A DNA stretch of 64,000 nucleotides from Macrobrachium rosenbergii (taxonomy: Eukaryota > Arthropoda > Malacostraca > Decapoda > Palaemonidae): positions 43,102,009 through 43,166,008 of the forward strand of contig NC_089767.1 in NCBI RefSeq assembly GCF_040412425.1, given 5' to 3'. Both the position numbers and the translations under genes were made by a program. Numbering within the stretch: the first letter of the stretch is position 1; every line of letters begins with the position of its first letter. The notes under the pieces are model-generated. The model searched no databases, was not told where the DNA came from, and saw only the letters and a list, made by a program, of their open reading frames with translations. Below are positions 1-12,440 of the stretch, in pieces.

Positions 1-20
1 TATACTTCAGTATTTGATGA

Positions 21-83
<63 letters not shown>

Positions 84-145
84 GCATATGAACATACCAT
101 CAATCTCTTTCTGTTTCTCTCCCTATACACTTCAATATCTGATGA

Positions 146-218
<73 letters not shown>

Positions 219-275
219 ATGAACATACCATCAATCTCCTTCTATTCCTCTCTCTATACACTTCAGCATTTGATG

Positions 276-352
<77 letters not shown>
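1..352. repeat. Three-unit compound repeat with long (TC)n
   Basis: Three tandem units of about 120-130 bp begin near 1, 124 and 255. Each has a spacer containing CTTCARYATYTGATGAAT and then a long (TC)n run (24-80, 149-214, 279-351). The first two units also carry GCATATGAACATACC after the run. The same CTTCAG...GATGAAT flank precedes another (TC)n at 9850-9953, so flank and array travel together. The Arg-Glu open frame on the minus strand is a by-product. Confidence 0.9.
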
Positions 353-354
<2 letters not shown>

Positions 355-530
355 TTCCATAGCGGCGTTCTTCTTCGAGTCCGTCATACAAGATTCATAT
401 GCCGCCGATGGTTATCAAATGGGCGTGGCACCTTTAAAGCCGGGGAACTTGATTGCTTACGGATGTTTTTGCTCTCGCCAGTAGAATCCGCTTAGGATGC
501 GAGTGGTGCGTGTCTGCTGGGCTTCCTTCC
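353..530. other. Non-repetitive sequence, no gene seen
   Basis: Moderately GC-rich single-copy DNA between two repeat blocks. No open frame of note or recognisable motif. Confidence 0.5.
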
Positions 531-691
531 CCGCGCCTCAAATGGGTAAGGAATATGTGGAGATGTGGAGAGATTGTATGTGTTAATTGAATGTACGTGA
601 ATGTACATATATGTATATATGTATATCCCGCTCCTCAAATGGTTAAGGAATATGTGGAGAGGTGGAGACTGTATGTCTTAATTGAATGTAT
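531..691. repeat. Direct duplication, period about 96 bp
   Basis: Two copies begin at about 531 and 627 with CCTCAAATGG and share GGAATATGTGGAGA and TTAATTGAATGTA. Divergence is modest. The second copy leads straight into the TG/CA/TA array. Confidence 0.75.
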
Positions 692-925
<234 letters not shown>

Positions 926-1383
926 AATTCTAAATCAAATGAGTATTTTCCATTACTGGAAGCAGCTTTATAAGAATGAAGTCAGAAGCCATATGCCAGT
1001 GACGTCATAATACCTAACAAGAAGACGAATAAACAATTTCAATATTTCACATCCGCTTCTTGAATCTACACAATACAATATGCAGTAAACTGACAGTCAT
1101 TAGCTTCTGAGCGTATTCTTTCCTTGTAAAAACCCATCATTAGCCGTTCTCACAACAGGTTTCCTTTCCAAACAAATTCCACTTACAACCGTTTCTTCAG
1201 CTCCCTCTTCTTGTTTAAATTAACCTTAGAAAAATGATTTTTTTTTTTTCATTTAAAAGCAATGAACAAAAATAAAAACTAAACAAAACATCCCAACATT
1301 CATTTCCCCGAAAAGTGTACTTTCAAAAAAGTCATACTAAGAAACCGTAACATTTATTTTCTTTAGCCTCCTCTTCTTGAATT
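926..1383. other. AT-rich single-copy DNA
   Basis: No gene seen. Contains one perfect TGACGTCA palindrome at 1000-1007 and a poly-T run near 1238-1249. Confidence 0.5.
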
Positions 1384-1692
1384 GAATTGAATATAGAATT
1401 TAGGCCAAAGGCCAAGCACTGGGACCTATGAGGTCATTCAGGGCTGAAATGAAAATTGACAGTAAAAGGTTTGAAAGGTGTAACAGGAGGAAAACCTCAA
1501 AGCAGTTGCACTATGAATTAATTTTCAGGAGAGGGTGGAAAGTCAGATAGAAGAAAGAGAATATGAAAGGAGGTACAGTAAAAGGAACGAAAGGGGTTGC
1601 AGCTATGGGCCGAAGGCACGCTGCAAAGAACCTCAAGTAACGCCTACAGTGCACCTCATGAGGTGCACTGACGGCACTAACCCCTTACGGGG
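1384..1692 (-). mobile_element. Family A SINE-like repeat, copy 1 (near full length)
   Basis: About 300 bp. On the plus strand it runs from ATATAGAATTTAGGCC, through the GGCCAAAGGCC palindrome and GGACCTATGAGGTCATT, to a hairpin (GTGCACC / GGTGCAC) and CCCCTTACGGGG. Ten related copies are in the window. Copies are usually truncated on the GTGCAC side and keep the AATTCTATATTCAA side. Under LINE-type retrotransposition, which truncates 5' ends, the element therefore probably reads on the minus strand and ends in an ATTCAATT-type tail. No clear A and B boxes are visible, so the class is inferred. Confidence 0.8.
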
Positions 1693-2235
<543 letters not shown>

Positions 2236-2341
2236 AAAATGTATGTCTGGAAATGCACATATAACGTGTTGCTAATATTTTACTTTAAGCACTGCGCCAT
2301 TTTGGCTTAAAAATGATCCCTCTTGCAATCGTTTTAAACGT

Positions 2342-2344
<3 letters not shown>

Positions 2345-2386
<42 letters not shown>
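2345..2386. repeat. (GA)n microsatellite
   Basis: Pure GA run, followed by a poly-A stretch. Confidence 0.95.
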
Positions 2387-2387
<1 letters not shown>

Positions 2388-2530
2388 AAGAAAAAAAAAA
2401 TATAAAACGCGAAGTAAATGGTGTGTTTGGAAGTTCAGATCCTTTAGATACCATCGGATTACTCCCAGATCTAGGCGATATCTCCTCACGGGCAGAGGGG
2501 AAGCTGTCAAGATATATTTTTGGAGACACT

Positions 2531-2535
<5 letters not shown>

Positions 2536-2594
<59 letters not shown>
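2536..2594. repeat. (TC)n microsatellite
   Basis: Pure TC run of about 59 bp. Confidence 0.95.
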
Positions 2595-2597
<3 letters not shown>

Positions 2598-2674
2598 ATC
2601 CATTTCTCCTTTAAGTCTATTTTAACTCTTAGGGCGATTTCTTATCGTAAGAGTGTCGTCTTCATCATAGTTAA

Positions 2675-3082
2675 TACCTGCTCTCTCAGTCTTGATATTA
2701 CCTGACAGTCCTTTGGTGTGTCTCAGTCTTTGCAGTACCTGACAGTCTTTCGGTCTATCTCAGTCTTGACATTACCTGACAGTCTTTTAGTCTGTCTCAG
2801 TCTCTACATTACCTGACAGTCTTTTAGTCTGTCTCAGTCTCTACATTACCTGACAGTCTTTTAGTCTGTCTCAGTCTTAATATTACCTGACAGTCTTCTA
2901 GTCTATCTCAGTCTTGACATTTCCCTGACAGTCTTTTAGTCTGTCTCAGTCTCGACATTGCCTGACAGTCTTTTATTCTGTCTCATAACTGACATTACCT
3001 GACAGTCTTTTTAGTCTGTCTCAGTCTCGACATTGCCTGACAGTTTTTTAGTCTCAGTCTTGACATTACCTGACAGTCTTAA
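2675..3082. repeat. 37-bp minisatellite, about 11 units
   Basis: CCTGACAGTC recurs about every 37 bp (2701, 2738, 2775, 2811 and onward to about 3069), with TTTTAGTCTGTCTCAGTC between. Units differ by a few substitutions and 1-2 bp indels. Confidence 0.95.
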
Positions 3083-3839
3083 TGTACCTTCTTTTCTTAA
3101 TCTGTCTGTGCCCAAATCAGTCAGAGAAACGAAAGGAAAATTAAGAAGCTGCTGTAAAAATCGTGATATTCCGGCCAGGAAAAATGGAGACGCCGTGAGC
3201 ATACGAGAAACACACCAACCCATATCAACCCATTATTCAAAAACATCCCTACCACCACCCTACCCTCAACCCCCAACCCTCAACCCCCTAACACACCTGT
3301 CCTCCTCCACAGCCGAGTATACAGGTGAGAGTGCAATTCGTGGGGGAAGGAAAAAGAAAGACGAACCACAAAAAAAAAAAAAAAAGACTGGTACAACATT
3401 TGAACTGAACATTTTAGATCAATACTTTTTCTTCTTTCTTCTCTTTCTTTCTACCTTTTTTTCCGTGCCTCTCTACATCGAAGAGATTAGAAAAATGAGG
3501 GATCTCCCATACAAACAGAAGAGGGGGAAAAAAATGGAGGAACGCACACAATAGATGCCTCCAGACTGGAGGCGAGGCGGTAGTGCGGTCCTCACAACAA
3601 TGGCGAAGCAATGGAATATTGGACCTAAAAGACGCGACGAGAATGATGGCAGGAGAAGATGGGGACAGTTATCGTCGTCGTCACCGGCATCATCTTCACG
3701 GGAGGAGGATGACGATGGTGAAACCATGTCCCGAAATTTTAAAAGTGATAGTGACGAGAAGGATGATGACGACCCGCGAATCAAGAAAGATGATGAGAGG
3801 GAAGCATGTCCTAAAATTTTAAAGTGACAGGATCGTGGA

Positions 3840-3840
<1 letters not shown>
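3083..3840. other. Mixed single-copy DNA with an uncertain open frame
   Basis: Holds a poly-A run (3368-3386), pyrimidine-rich stretches and a 90-codon plus-strand frame (3555-3827) rich in Asp, Ser and Arg. Its second half is an internal 78-bp duplication (CATGTCC...AAAATTTTAAA near 3726 and 3805), which explains part of the openness. No known domain is visible. I do not call it a gene. Confidence 0.4.

Positions 3841-3914
<74 letters not shown>
3841..3914. repeat. (TC)n microsatellite
   Basis: About 73 bp of pure TC. Confidence 0.95.
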
Positions 3915-3919
<5 letters not shown>

Positions 3920-4824
3920 TTCGCCTTTGACTGGCCTCAAAGCGGTTCTGACTCATTAGATTTCTTTCAACCTTGCTTCCTGCAGAAGAGGGAAATTCTA
4001 ATGAGCTACTCGTCCCCTGTCCCAAACCCCGCCCCCCGCCCCCCTTTGCAACCACAATCATTATCCTGACGGCCATCGTCGCTATGCATTAGCAGTGGCT
4101 TCGTAAGAGTTGCTATTGTTAGGAATAGCTGCTCTTTTGTTGTAGCAAAAGTGGTATTAGTAGCGGATTATCCGCCAAAATGCTTTTAACGTGTAACATC
4201 AAAATTGGCTCTTGATGACAAAATCTTCTTCAGATGTTTTCAGTCGTATGCATGGCATGCTATACATTAATGACAGATTGCAAACGCTTGCAATTTCTGT
4301 ATACATATATACATACATACATACCTCCATATATATTTAAATAGATATTTATTCATATATACGTATGTATATAGATAATATATTCATAATTTATTTATTT
4401 ATATTTACACACATTTATATATATAATATATATAGATATATATAAACATATATATATATATATATCTCGTGCAACAAGGTCAGAATCTCCCGCAAGTTCG
4501 TATGTATATACTCCCGACCACACACGCCGCACAGAACACGGCGGATTCTCCTACTGGATACAAAAATAAATCCCTAAACGTCCATCACCATTAAGGGAAT
4601 ATTTTTTATTTTTTTCAGCGCCAGCAATAGCTGACTTTGCCTCGCTACAAAACTCACTCGTTTTTATAGTTTTTTTTCTCTCTTTAGTGATTTTTTTTGT
4701 CCTGACTAAAAGGTATTGTGAAATGTTGCACAGAGAATAAAAAATTTTGTTATTTCAAATGTGTAGTATTAGAAATCCATGTAAAATGCTTCATAATGAC
4801 ACTGTAATTATATTAATATAATCA

Positions 4825-4827
<3 letters not shown>
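3915..4827. other. Single-copy AT-rich DNA with degenerate ATA/CATA tracts
   Basis: Imperfect CATA/TATA tracts lie at 4290-4470. The rest has no recognisable gene or dispersed repeat. Confidence 0.5.

Positions 4828-4903
<76 letters not shown>
4828..4903. repeat. Interrupted (TA)n
   Basis: Two TA runs split by TAATTA at about 4865-4870. Confidence 0.95.
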
Positions 4904-4905
<2 letters not shown>

Positions 4906-4929
4906 CTATTTATCAATCAATTGTAGATT

Positions 4930-5214
<285 letters not shown>

Positions 5215-5235
5215 AATATAAATATATATCGATGG

Positions 5236-5333
5236 AAGGGAATATGAAGGCAAAGAAACGCTGCAAAGAACCTTGAGTAATGCCTACAGTGCACAGCACG
5301 AGGCGCACTGACGGCACTACTCCACTAAGGAGG
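5236..5333 (-). mobile_element. Family A fragment (GTGCAC end only)
   Basis: Matches the part of family A from GAATATGAA through GCTGCAAAGAACCTT to the GTGCAC/GTGCGC hairpin remnant. The TTTAGGCC end is missing, the opposite of most truncated copies. Confidence 0.75.
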
Positions 5334-6812
5334 AAACCGCTTTCACTTCGTTCCCTTAAAATATCCACTGACTCAATATATCGAACCAATTTCATCGTTC
5401 ACCAAACCACTTATTTTCTTTTCTATATCACCATTTCTACTATGTTTGGCACCTATCAAGACACTTCGGTCTTCGATGAAAGCACTTACGCCATTCCCAT
5501 TACCTGCCGTGCCACTTTCTTCAGTTCGTACCAAGTCTCTCTCATCTCTTGTTGAAACACTTTTCTGATCTATCGAAAACACTACCGTCTCATTTTATTA
5601 TAACACTGTCATCGTTTATCAGACAACGTTCTTCTCTGTCACGCCCCTTCTGTACCCATCAAAACAACTTTAATATATCAAAAAACGTTTCTTCTTATAT
5701 TGGTCTGCATGAAACATCATCTGCTTCCTATCAAATCTGTTTTCTCATTCGTATCACGGCAACCGTTTTCTTTTAACATTCACCTAATTTTCATTGATAC
5801 ACAGAAAAACATACAAAACGGAACAATTTCCTGAGTCTTATCAATCATATCGCCACCACAATAATTCATCAATAAAACACAACTGCAACTTCAGCGGATA
5901 TGCACCATTATAAAACGATACCTTCACAATTAGCAATTCATTATGATCACAACAATGCGACATTTTCATCACGAATCAACCGGCTTTCATCACATCGAAA
6001 AATTTTATGCTATGTATATTAGTCAAATTCAACTAAAATATTAAAGCTAAGCTTCAGTGAGGCACGAGTTAAGTGCAACTGACGAAAACAGATTAGGGAT
6101 TATTTTTATTACCAATTGGAACAATATCGTTCAAGTTCGCAGATCTTGTAATTATCATGTTTCAAACCAGAATGCATCAGATGACATTGAATTTGTTCGT
6201 CCCTTTTTTACGAATTAGTTTAACGTGGCCCAACAAGCATATATCCAAACCGACTTCCTTGAAATGATGATAAAGGATTTTCACCAGCCCTTTTAGTAAA
6301 TCATGTGAGGGGTCACTTTACCAGTATCCACACATTCATTAAGTTCCTTGACCATTTCGATTGTTTCTCAAGCATTAAAATCATTTTATTTACGAGGATA
6401 AATTAGCGCACAACTTATATCACTGTGGGAAGGTACGGGACTTGCTTGTCGAGCCAAGAGAGGAGATATTGTTTGAGAAGTCAGAGGCTAAAATGTGAAT
6501 CTTTCAGTGAGCAGAAAAGTTACCCAGATCCATCCTTATATTTTTGCTAAAATTCGGCGTGTAAAAATTCCCTTATACAATTACAACTCAATTCAGCGCT
6601 CCAAAATGTGAAGAGACATACGCGATGATATATACAGAAAAACAGTGTGAATACCACTAACCAGAGAATCAGACTGTCTGATGAATCTCCCAAACCACTT
6701 ATTCTTTTCAAAGTCAAATTTCTTTCCCGTATTCAGGGGAAGTACAGGAATTCTCGCTTCCCCGCTATTAAATGGTTCAATATAGCCATCTGTACCTCTT
6801 AAGTATTTTCAC

Positions 6813-6814
<2 letters not shown>
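5334..6814. other. AT-rich single-copy DNA, no gene seen
   Basis: About 1.5 kb without simple repeats. Short open frames on both strands (up to 91 codons) show no domain, signal or codon bias I recognise. Confidence 0.5.

Positions 6815-6867
<53 letters not shown>
6815..6867. repeat. (GA)n microsatellite
   Basis: GA run with one AGA interruption. Confidence 0.95.
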
Positions 6868-7260
6868 ATCCTTATAAGTAATCTAATATCAGTTACTGTA
6901 CGTAATATCAGTGGCAACAATTATGACACTTGATTTTACGACATAAGTGGAACTTGCGTTGTCATTTACAGATGTCAAAACGATTTGCTTAATATCTTCC
7001 TGAATGCAAAGACATTTGCCATAACGCACACTATAAATATTATGGACAATACCAAGATTTTGAATCATTATAACGTACAGTGTAAGGTGGCCTTTATAGT
7101 GAGTGAAATCATCTCTGCATAGCACCTTTCACGTTAGCACCACCTAGATAACTATCACTGCGGCGTTAACATTAGCTGAATTATCATCATCAATATTAAA
7201 GTCGTTATAAATATTATTCTTAATATTGCTGTGAACGTAATTAGGAGCAAAACCATACAC
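6868..7260. other. AT-rich single-copy DNA
   Basis: No gene, repeat family or motif recognised. Confidence 0.5.
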
Positions 7261-7345
7261 CAGTGATTCTTAACCTTTTTCAATGTATGCACCCCTTTCA
7301 AATCAGGATTCAGTTCTCGCACCCCCTGAATTACTGAAATAAAAA
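7261..7345 (+). mobile_element. hAT-like MITE, solo left end
   Basis: Begins CAGTGATTCTTAACCTTTTT and continues with C-rich CACCCC tracts, like one end of the complete hAT-like MITE at 38209-38505. No matching right end was found downstream. CAGTGGTTCTTAACC-type termini are typical of hAT non-autonomous elements. Confidence 0.6.
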
Positions 7346-7376
7346 AAAGCTAAAATACAAAGTTGATATGATGCGT

Positions 7377-7378
<2 letters not shown>

Positions 7379-7472
<94 letters not shown>

Positions 7473-7498
7473 TATTATTATTATTATTATTATTATTT
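7379..7498. repeat. (AAT)n joined head-to-head with (ATT)n
   Basis: About 92 bp of (AAT)n switches at 7471 to about 27 bp of (ATT)n. The junction is a self-complementary foldback. Confidence 0.95.
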
Positions 7499-7920
7499 TT
7501 ATTTTTTGCAGAAAAAATAACATGCGTATATAAAAATATATTTTGATTTAAATATTCATAGGCATCCTCGCATCCCTTAGACCCACAATGTAATTTACAT
7601 ATATGAATGAGTTGTACTTGCCACTGTTTCTCATTAGGACATGAATGAGAGTTACATTCATGAGTAAATGACTGAAGTATAAAGAGAGAGCGTCAACGCA
7701 GAATACATCAAAATACTACTGACAATAGTTAGAGATCTCTAGCAAGATTCGAAAACATTATCTCGGCAAAAGAGTGGAATTATCTGTATGATGATTGCTC
7801 ATTATAGCTGGGGTTTACCAACAACAATGCGGGGAATAATGATATTTAAAGATAGCTATAAAATGATAATGCGCAATATACTTTGAAGGGAAACGTTTAA
7901 GAAAGTGTTAAAAATTAAAA
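7499..7920. other. AT-rich single-copy DNA
   Basis: No gene or repeat family recognised. Confidence 0.5.
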
Positions 7921-8341
7921 ACAAGTAAAAAACTGCGCCGAAGTTTCTTCGGCGCAGTCGAGTTTTCTGTACAGCGCATAATCAAGATCACCGAAAATAG
8001 ATCTATCTTCCGGTGGTCTCGGTGTAAATTCTGTATGAGCCGCGGCCCATGAAACTCTCAGCCAGCCGTGGTGGCCTGTGGTGTTGCGTTGCAAGAAGCA
8101 CGATTATGGCTGAATTTAGCCTTGAATAAAATAAAAACTACTGAGGCTAGAGGGCTGCAATTTGGTGTGTTTGATGATTGGAAGGTGGATGATCAACATA
8201 CCAATTTGCAGCCCTCTAGCCTCAGTAGATTTTAAGATCTGATGGCGGACAAAAAAACTGCGGGCAGAATAAAGTGCGGACAGAAATAAGTGCGGACGGA
8301 CAGACAAAGCCGGCACAATAGCTTTCTTTAACAGAAAAACT
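7921..8341 (+). mobile_element. Family H multi-hairpin element, copy A (full length)
   Basis: A 421-bp non-coding element. In order: lead ACAAGTAAAAAA; hairpin 1 (GCGCCGAAG / CTTCGGCGC, 3-nt loop); AGTTTTCTGTACAGC; hairpin 2 (CACCGAAAATAG / CTATCTTCCGGTG around AGATCT); a GC-rich linker; a long hairpin 3 with arms of about 38 bp (8133-8171 and 8195-8233) sharing GAGGCTAGAGGGCTGCAA; repeats of GTGCGGAC; terminal hairpin 4 (GTTTTCTTT...AGAAAAC). AGTTTTCTGTA near the start is inverted at the end (TACAGAAAACT in other copies). This copy belongs to a subfamily with CTCAGCC and GCGTTGC in the linker. The short open frames inside are by-products. Confidence 0.85.
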
Positions 8342-8766
8342 AATTATGAAACGTAATAAAAATCTACGCATTTTCTTACTGAAATCAATTCATTTCCTTC
8401 ACAAAACAACTTCACATTCCTCACTCGAAAAACAGAATTAAAAGATATTATATATCGACCAATAACAAATTTCCCCGGGTCGAGTGTATCGTCCGACTCC
8501 GGGCGCTGATTGGATTCGTTAACATTGCATTATCCCTTAATATCACGGGCAAGGATAATGCCCCCGGGTAATGTAAGGGGAAAGGGGAATGTGTTAAGAG
8601 GCTGGGAGGGGAATGCGTGGTGGTGGTGGGAGGAGAAGTGGAAAGAATTGGCCCATGAAGTATGGGGTCCATTTTAGAATTAAAACTGGCGGTGACGATG
8701 ACACGCACTTTCGTGGGGTTACTGGGATGAATTATACGACCTCTGTTGCGGGTGAGGAAGTCTGAA
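8342..8766. repeat. First copy of a duplicated CpG-containing module
   Basis: About 8410-8700 is homologous to about 9290-9560. Shared landmarks are ATATATCGAYCAATAAC, GATTGGATTCGTTAA (or ATTGGATTCGTTAA), and GCATTATCC...GGATAATGC, a 9-bp inverted repeat intact in both. It is followed by G-rich tracts. No gene is seen; a regulatory or structural role is possible but unproven. Confidence 0.65.
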
Positions 8767-8795
8767 CGATAGTGATAATTGATATTATGGAGAGA

Positions 8796-8853
<58 letters not shown>

Positions 8854-8906
8854 GTGTATGTGGATAAGTTAAGTTTGAACGATACTGATAACTGATATTA
8901 TAGAGA

Positions 8907-8961
<55 letters not shown>

Positions 8962-8988
8962 TGTATGTGGTTAAGTGAAGTTTAAACG

Positions 8989-9041
<53 letters not shown>

Positions 9042-9065
9042 ATGTGGTTATGGAGTTTAAACGAT

Positions 9066-9066
<1 letters not shown>
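8767..9066. repeat. (TC)n arrays on a repeated spacer, 3-4 units
   Basis: TC runs at 8799-8849, 8911-8957 and 8994-9037 are separated by related spacers (GTGTATGTGG, AAGTTTRAACGAT, ACTGATATTATAGAGAGA). Confidence 0.9.

Positions 9067-9073
<7 letters not shown>

Positions 9074-9152
<79 letters not shown>
9074..9152. repeat. (TA)n microsatellite
   Basis: About 79 bp of TA directly following CTCTCTC. Confidence 0.95.
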
Positions 9153-9157
<5 letters not shown>

Positions 9158-9238
9158 TATATATAAATCCTTTTTCCACTTCTCTCATCTTTTACACAAA
9201 AAATAAATAAATAAAATATTCGCCTCCCAGCTCAGGAA

Positions 9239-9240
<2 letters not shown>

Positions 9241-9290
<50 letters not shown>
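9241..9290. repeat. (TC)n microsatellite
   Basis: About 50 bp of TC at the left border of the second duplicated module. Confidence 0.95.
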
Positions 9291-9294
<4 letters not shown>

Positions 9295-9560
9295 CCTCAT
9301 TCAAAAACGCCAGAAAAAAATATATATCGATCAATAACCAATTTAGCCGCCGGTGCGTATCGTCCCCCTTTGGCTTCTAATTGGATTCGTTAATACTGCA
9401 TTATCCTTCATATCACGGGTGAGGATAATGCTCTCGGGAGTGGGCAATGGAGGGGAGGGGGAGGGTGAAGGGGGAGTAGAGGGGAGGGGTTGAATAGTTC
9501 AGGGGTGGGGAGGAGGATAATGGGTGCACGACATACGGGTGCGTCGCGAACTGAACCGGT
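9291..9560. repeat. Second copy of the duplicated module
   Basis: Homologous to 8410-8700 at a spacing of about 880 bp. The GCATTATCC / GGATAATGC inverted repeat is intact although the spacer between its arms has changed. The G-rich part (9433-9513) has many GGGG runs and could form a quadruplex. Confidence 0.65.
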
Positions 9561-9630
9561 ATATAAGGTAGAATATTTTCTCACGAAAGGGTCACTTGGG
9601 TGAAAATTCGTCTGTGGTTAATTCGTGTCG

Positions 9631-9953
<323 letters not shown>

Positions 9954-10284
9954 AAAGCATACAAGGCAAGCGACCTTCACGGCGAAAAATAAATTGAAAC
10001 CGGCTGACTCTCGGAGACTGCAAATATACAATTAAAATCTGCAAAAATGTTTCATTGCAGTCCCTGAAATAGTTAACTCTTCAAGGAAGTAGATAAAATT
10101 TCTTGTCGAGCAGAAATCATTTACAATATGAAATATCTAAATAAATTACAAAAAAAAACTACAATATTCAAGTCGAAATGGCCAAAGATTGCTGAAAATC
10201 AAAAACTTTCCAGCGCCTGTCTTGAAAACCAGAGATTCCGTTCATTGTTCAAACGTGCCACTAAACTGCAAAGGGTATCTACAC
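9954..10284. other. AT-rich single-copy DNA
   Basis: No gene recognised; a 74-codon frame at 10128-10352 runs into repeat sequence. Confidence 0.5.
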
Positions 10285-10306
10285 CAGTGATTCTTAAATT
10301 GGGGGG
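10285..10306 (+). mobile_element. hAT-like MITE end, short fragment
   Basis: CAGTGATTCTTAAATTGGGG resembles the left end of the hAT-like MITE at 38209. It lies just upstream of a truncated family H copy. Confidence 0.45.
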
Positions 10307-10321
10307 CGCCAGAAGCTTCCA

Positions 10322-10470
10322 AGTTTCATGGGCCGCGTCTCATGCAGTATGATAGGCTACCGAGACCACCGAAAGATAGAGCTGTTTTCGGTGGCCTTGA
10401 TTAAACGCTGTAGCGGCTGTACAGAAAACTCGATTGCGCCGAAGAAACTTCGGCGCATTTTCTACTTGTT
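10322..10470 (-). mobile_element. Family H, 5' part only, inverted
   Basis: Carries hairpin 2 (ACCACCGAAAGATAG / CGGTGG), CGCTGTAG, CTGTACAGAAAACTCG and hairpin 1 (GCGCCGAAG / CTTCGGCGC), ending TACTTGT. Hairpins 3 and 4 are absent. Confidence 0.8.
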
Positions 10471-10776
10471 TCAGATTCATTCTGACCTAATAAACCAAAT
10501 AGCAGGAACCGGTGGCACAGGGGTACAATAAAAAGAAATCACAAATAAACATTTCGGGGTAAAACTAGACGCGATAATTTATGCGCACCAAAGAACTGAA
10601 TGTTTAAACTCACCCTCCATGGCGTACCGGCTCTGCTATGTTCAGCTGACGGTGTCCTGAATTTTTGTATAACGCTTTACGAAGTCTACTAAAATTTCAT
10701 TTAGCAGTTTGAGAGGTATATCGCTCTTGCTCTAGATATAATATCGCTCTTTACTGGTCTGGTTACCGTCTGACAT
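10471..10776. other. Single-copy DNA
   Basis: No gene or repeat family recognised. Confidence 0.5.
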
Positions 10777-11508
10777 AGAATCTAGAAGACGGTCTGTCTG
10801 TATGTCTCAGTATCTAGAAGGTCTGTCTGCCTGTCTGTCTCAAAATCTAGAAGGTCTGCCTGTCTGTATGTCTCATAATCTAGAAGAAGGTCTGCCTGTC
10901 TGTATGTCTCAAACTCTAGAAGGTCTGTCTGGCTGTCTAAAAATCTAGAAGGTCTGTCTGTCTGTCTCAAAATCTAGAAGAAGGTCTGTCCGACAGTCTC
11001 AAAATCTAGAAGGTCTGCCTGTCTGTATGTCTCATAATCTAGAAGAAGGTCTGCCTGTCTGTATGTCTCAAAATCTAGAAGGTCTGTCTGGCTGTCTAAA
11101 AATCTAGAAGGTCTGTCTGTCTGTCTCAAAATCTAGAAGGTCTGCAATAATCTAGAAGGTCTGCCTGTCTGTTGTCTGTCTGTCTAAAAATCTAGAAGGT
11201 CTGTCTGTGTCACAAAGTCTAGAAGAAGGTCTGTCCGACAGTCTCAAAATCTAGAAGGTTTGTGTGTCTGTCTGTGCCTCAAAATCTACGTCTGTCTGTT
11301 TCAAAATCTAGGAGGAGGTCTGTTTGTCCTGTCTCAAAATCCAGAAGATCTGTCTGGCTGTCTGTCTCAAACTCTAGAAGAAGGTCTCCCTGTCTGTCTA
11401 TGTCTAAAAATCTATATCTGTCTGTCTGTCTGTCTCAAAATCTAGAGGTCTGTCTGTTGTCTCAAAATCTAGAAGAAGGTCTGTCTGTCTGTCTCTCAAA
11501 AATCAGAA
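10777..11508. repeat. TCTAGA-containing minisatellite with higher-order structure
   Basis: About 20 units of 25-37 bp, each with TCTAGAAG (XbaI site) followed by GTCTGYCTGTCTGT and CTCAAAA; about 19 TCTAGA sites are intact. A five-unit block starting at 10846 repeats at 11005 (159-bp period) with only one difference seen over about 130 bp, so blocks as well as single units have duplicated. Confidence 0.95.
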
Positions 11509-11842
11509 GAGGAGAATTGGACGAAACCTGGCTTCGGTGACCTTTCCGAAATGATTCATTACTGGGGAGAAATTAGCTCAAGGTCGACCATCTGTTTCCA
11601 TGGAAATGATCTTGTCTCTCATTCGACTGACTGACTGATCTACAGGTTTTTTGCATCTGGCATCACACTATCACTGCCTCACGAGGCATTCAACTCAAGA
11701 AGGCTACCTAATTAATATGTCGACCCGATTTCATCGGATTACAGTCACGCGTTCCTAAGATGTTGCAATAACAGATGCATAAATTTCCAAGATCATACCT
11801 TTTAGTACAGGTATGATTTCTGCAGGGTGATTTTATTTTCTT
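11509..11842. other. Single-copy DNA
   Basis: No gene recognised. Contains a short inverted pair around CATACCTTTTAGTACAGGTATG (11796-11817). Confidence 0.5.
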
Positions 11843-12010
11843 GTATGACTTACTTTGGAAGACTTTATTTTGTGTTTATCACCTTACGTTCTCCTTACAT
11901 TTCAATACATTTTTATCATCTTATTTTCCCGTATGACTTACTTTGGACGTCTTCGTTAATTTTTGTTTATCACCTTATATTCTCCTTGCATTTCAATACA
12001 TTTTTATCTA
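11824..12010. repeat. Direct duplication, period 88 bp
   Basis: GTATGACTTACTTTGGA at 11843 and 11931, followed in both by GTTTATCACCTTA, TTCTCCTT and ATTTCAATACATTTTTAT. Confidence 0.85.
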
Positions 12011-12099
12011 TTTCTTATATAATTTATTAATTTATTTTTGTAATAAGCGGATGGGATCTCTTCTTTCAGTATTTCCCTGTACTTCCTCTTACTTCTTCC

Positions 12100-12188
12100 T
12101 AATGAACACCTTAATATTCTTTGGAAGCTTGAATTTCAAGTCAGTGGCCCCTTTGGTGGGCTTGTTCCATATGAATAGGTTTCATCTT

Positions 12189-12256
<68 letters not shown>
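12100..12256 (+). mobile_element. Family L retroposon 3' end with (AAT)n tail
   Basis: TTCTTTGGAAGCTTGAATTTC, then GTGGGCTTGTTCC and ATGAATAGGTTTCATC, ending in (AAT)n from 12192 to 12256. Homologous to 36599-36745 (inverted) and 59185-59361. A shared 3' sequence joined each time to an (AAT)n tail is what a LINE-mobilised element leaves behind. The coding part of the parent is not present. Confidence 0.75.
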
Positions 12257-12257
<1 letters not shown>

Positions 12258-12440
12258 GTTCTTGTCCCTCTATTCACTTTAATAACGCTGAAGAAATCAA
12301 TAAATTCAATGCACATGACGGGTAAATTATTAAGATTTAACAGTGCTTCTCTTCATTAAAAATCAATAAATTTATCTTGTGTAAAAACCAATAATCAATA
12401 TTTTACGACTTTCTATGGTGCATTGCTATACTGTGACCTG

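Noticed and set aside
3555..3827. 90-codon Asp/Ser-rich frame
   Set aside because: Contains an internal 78-bp DNA duplication, lacks splice or start context and matches no family I recognise; a second overlapping frame is open too.
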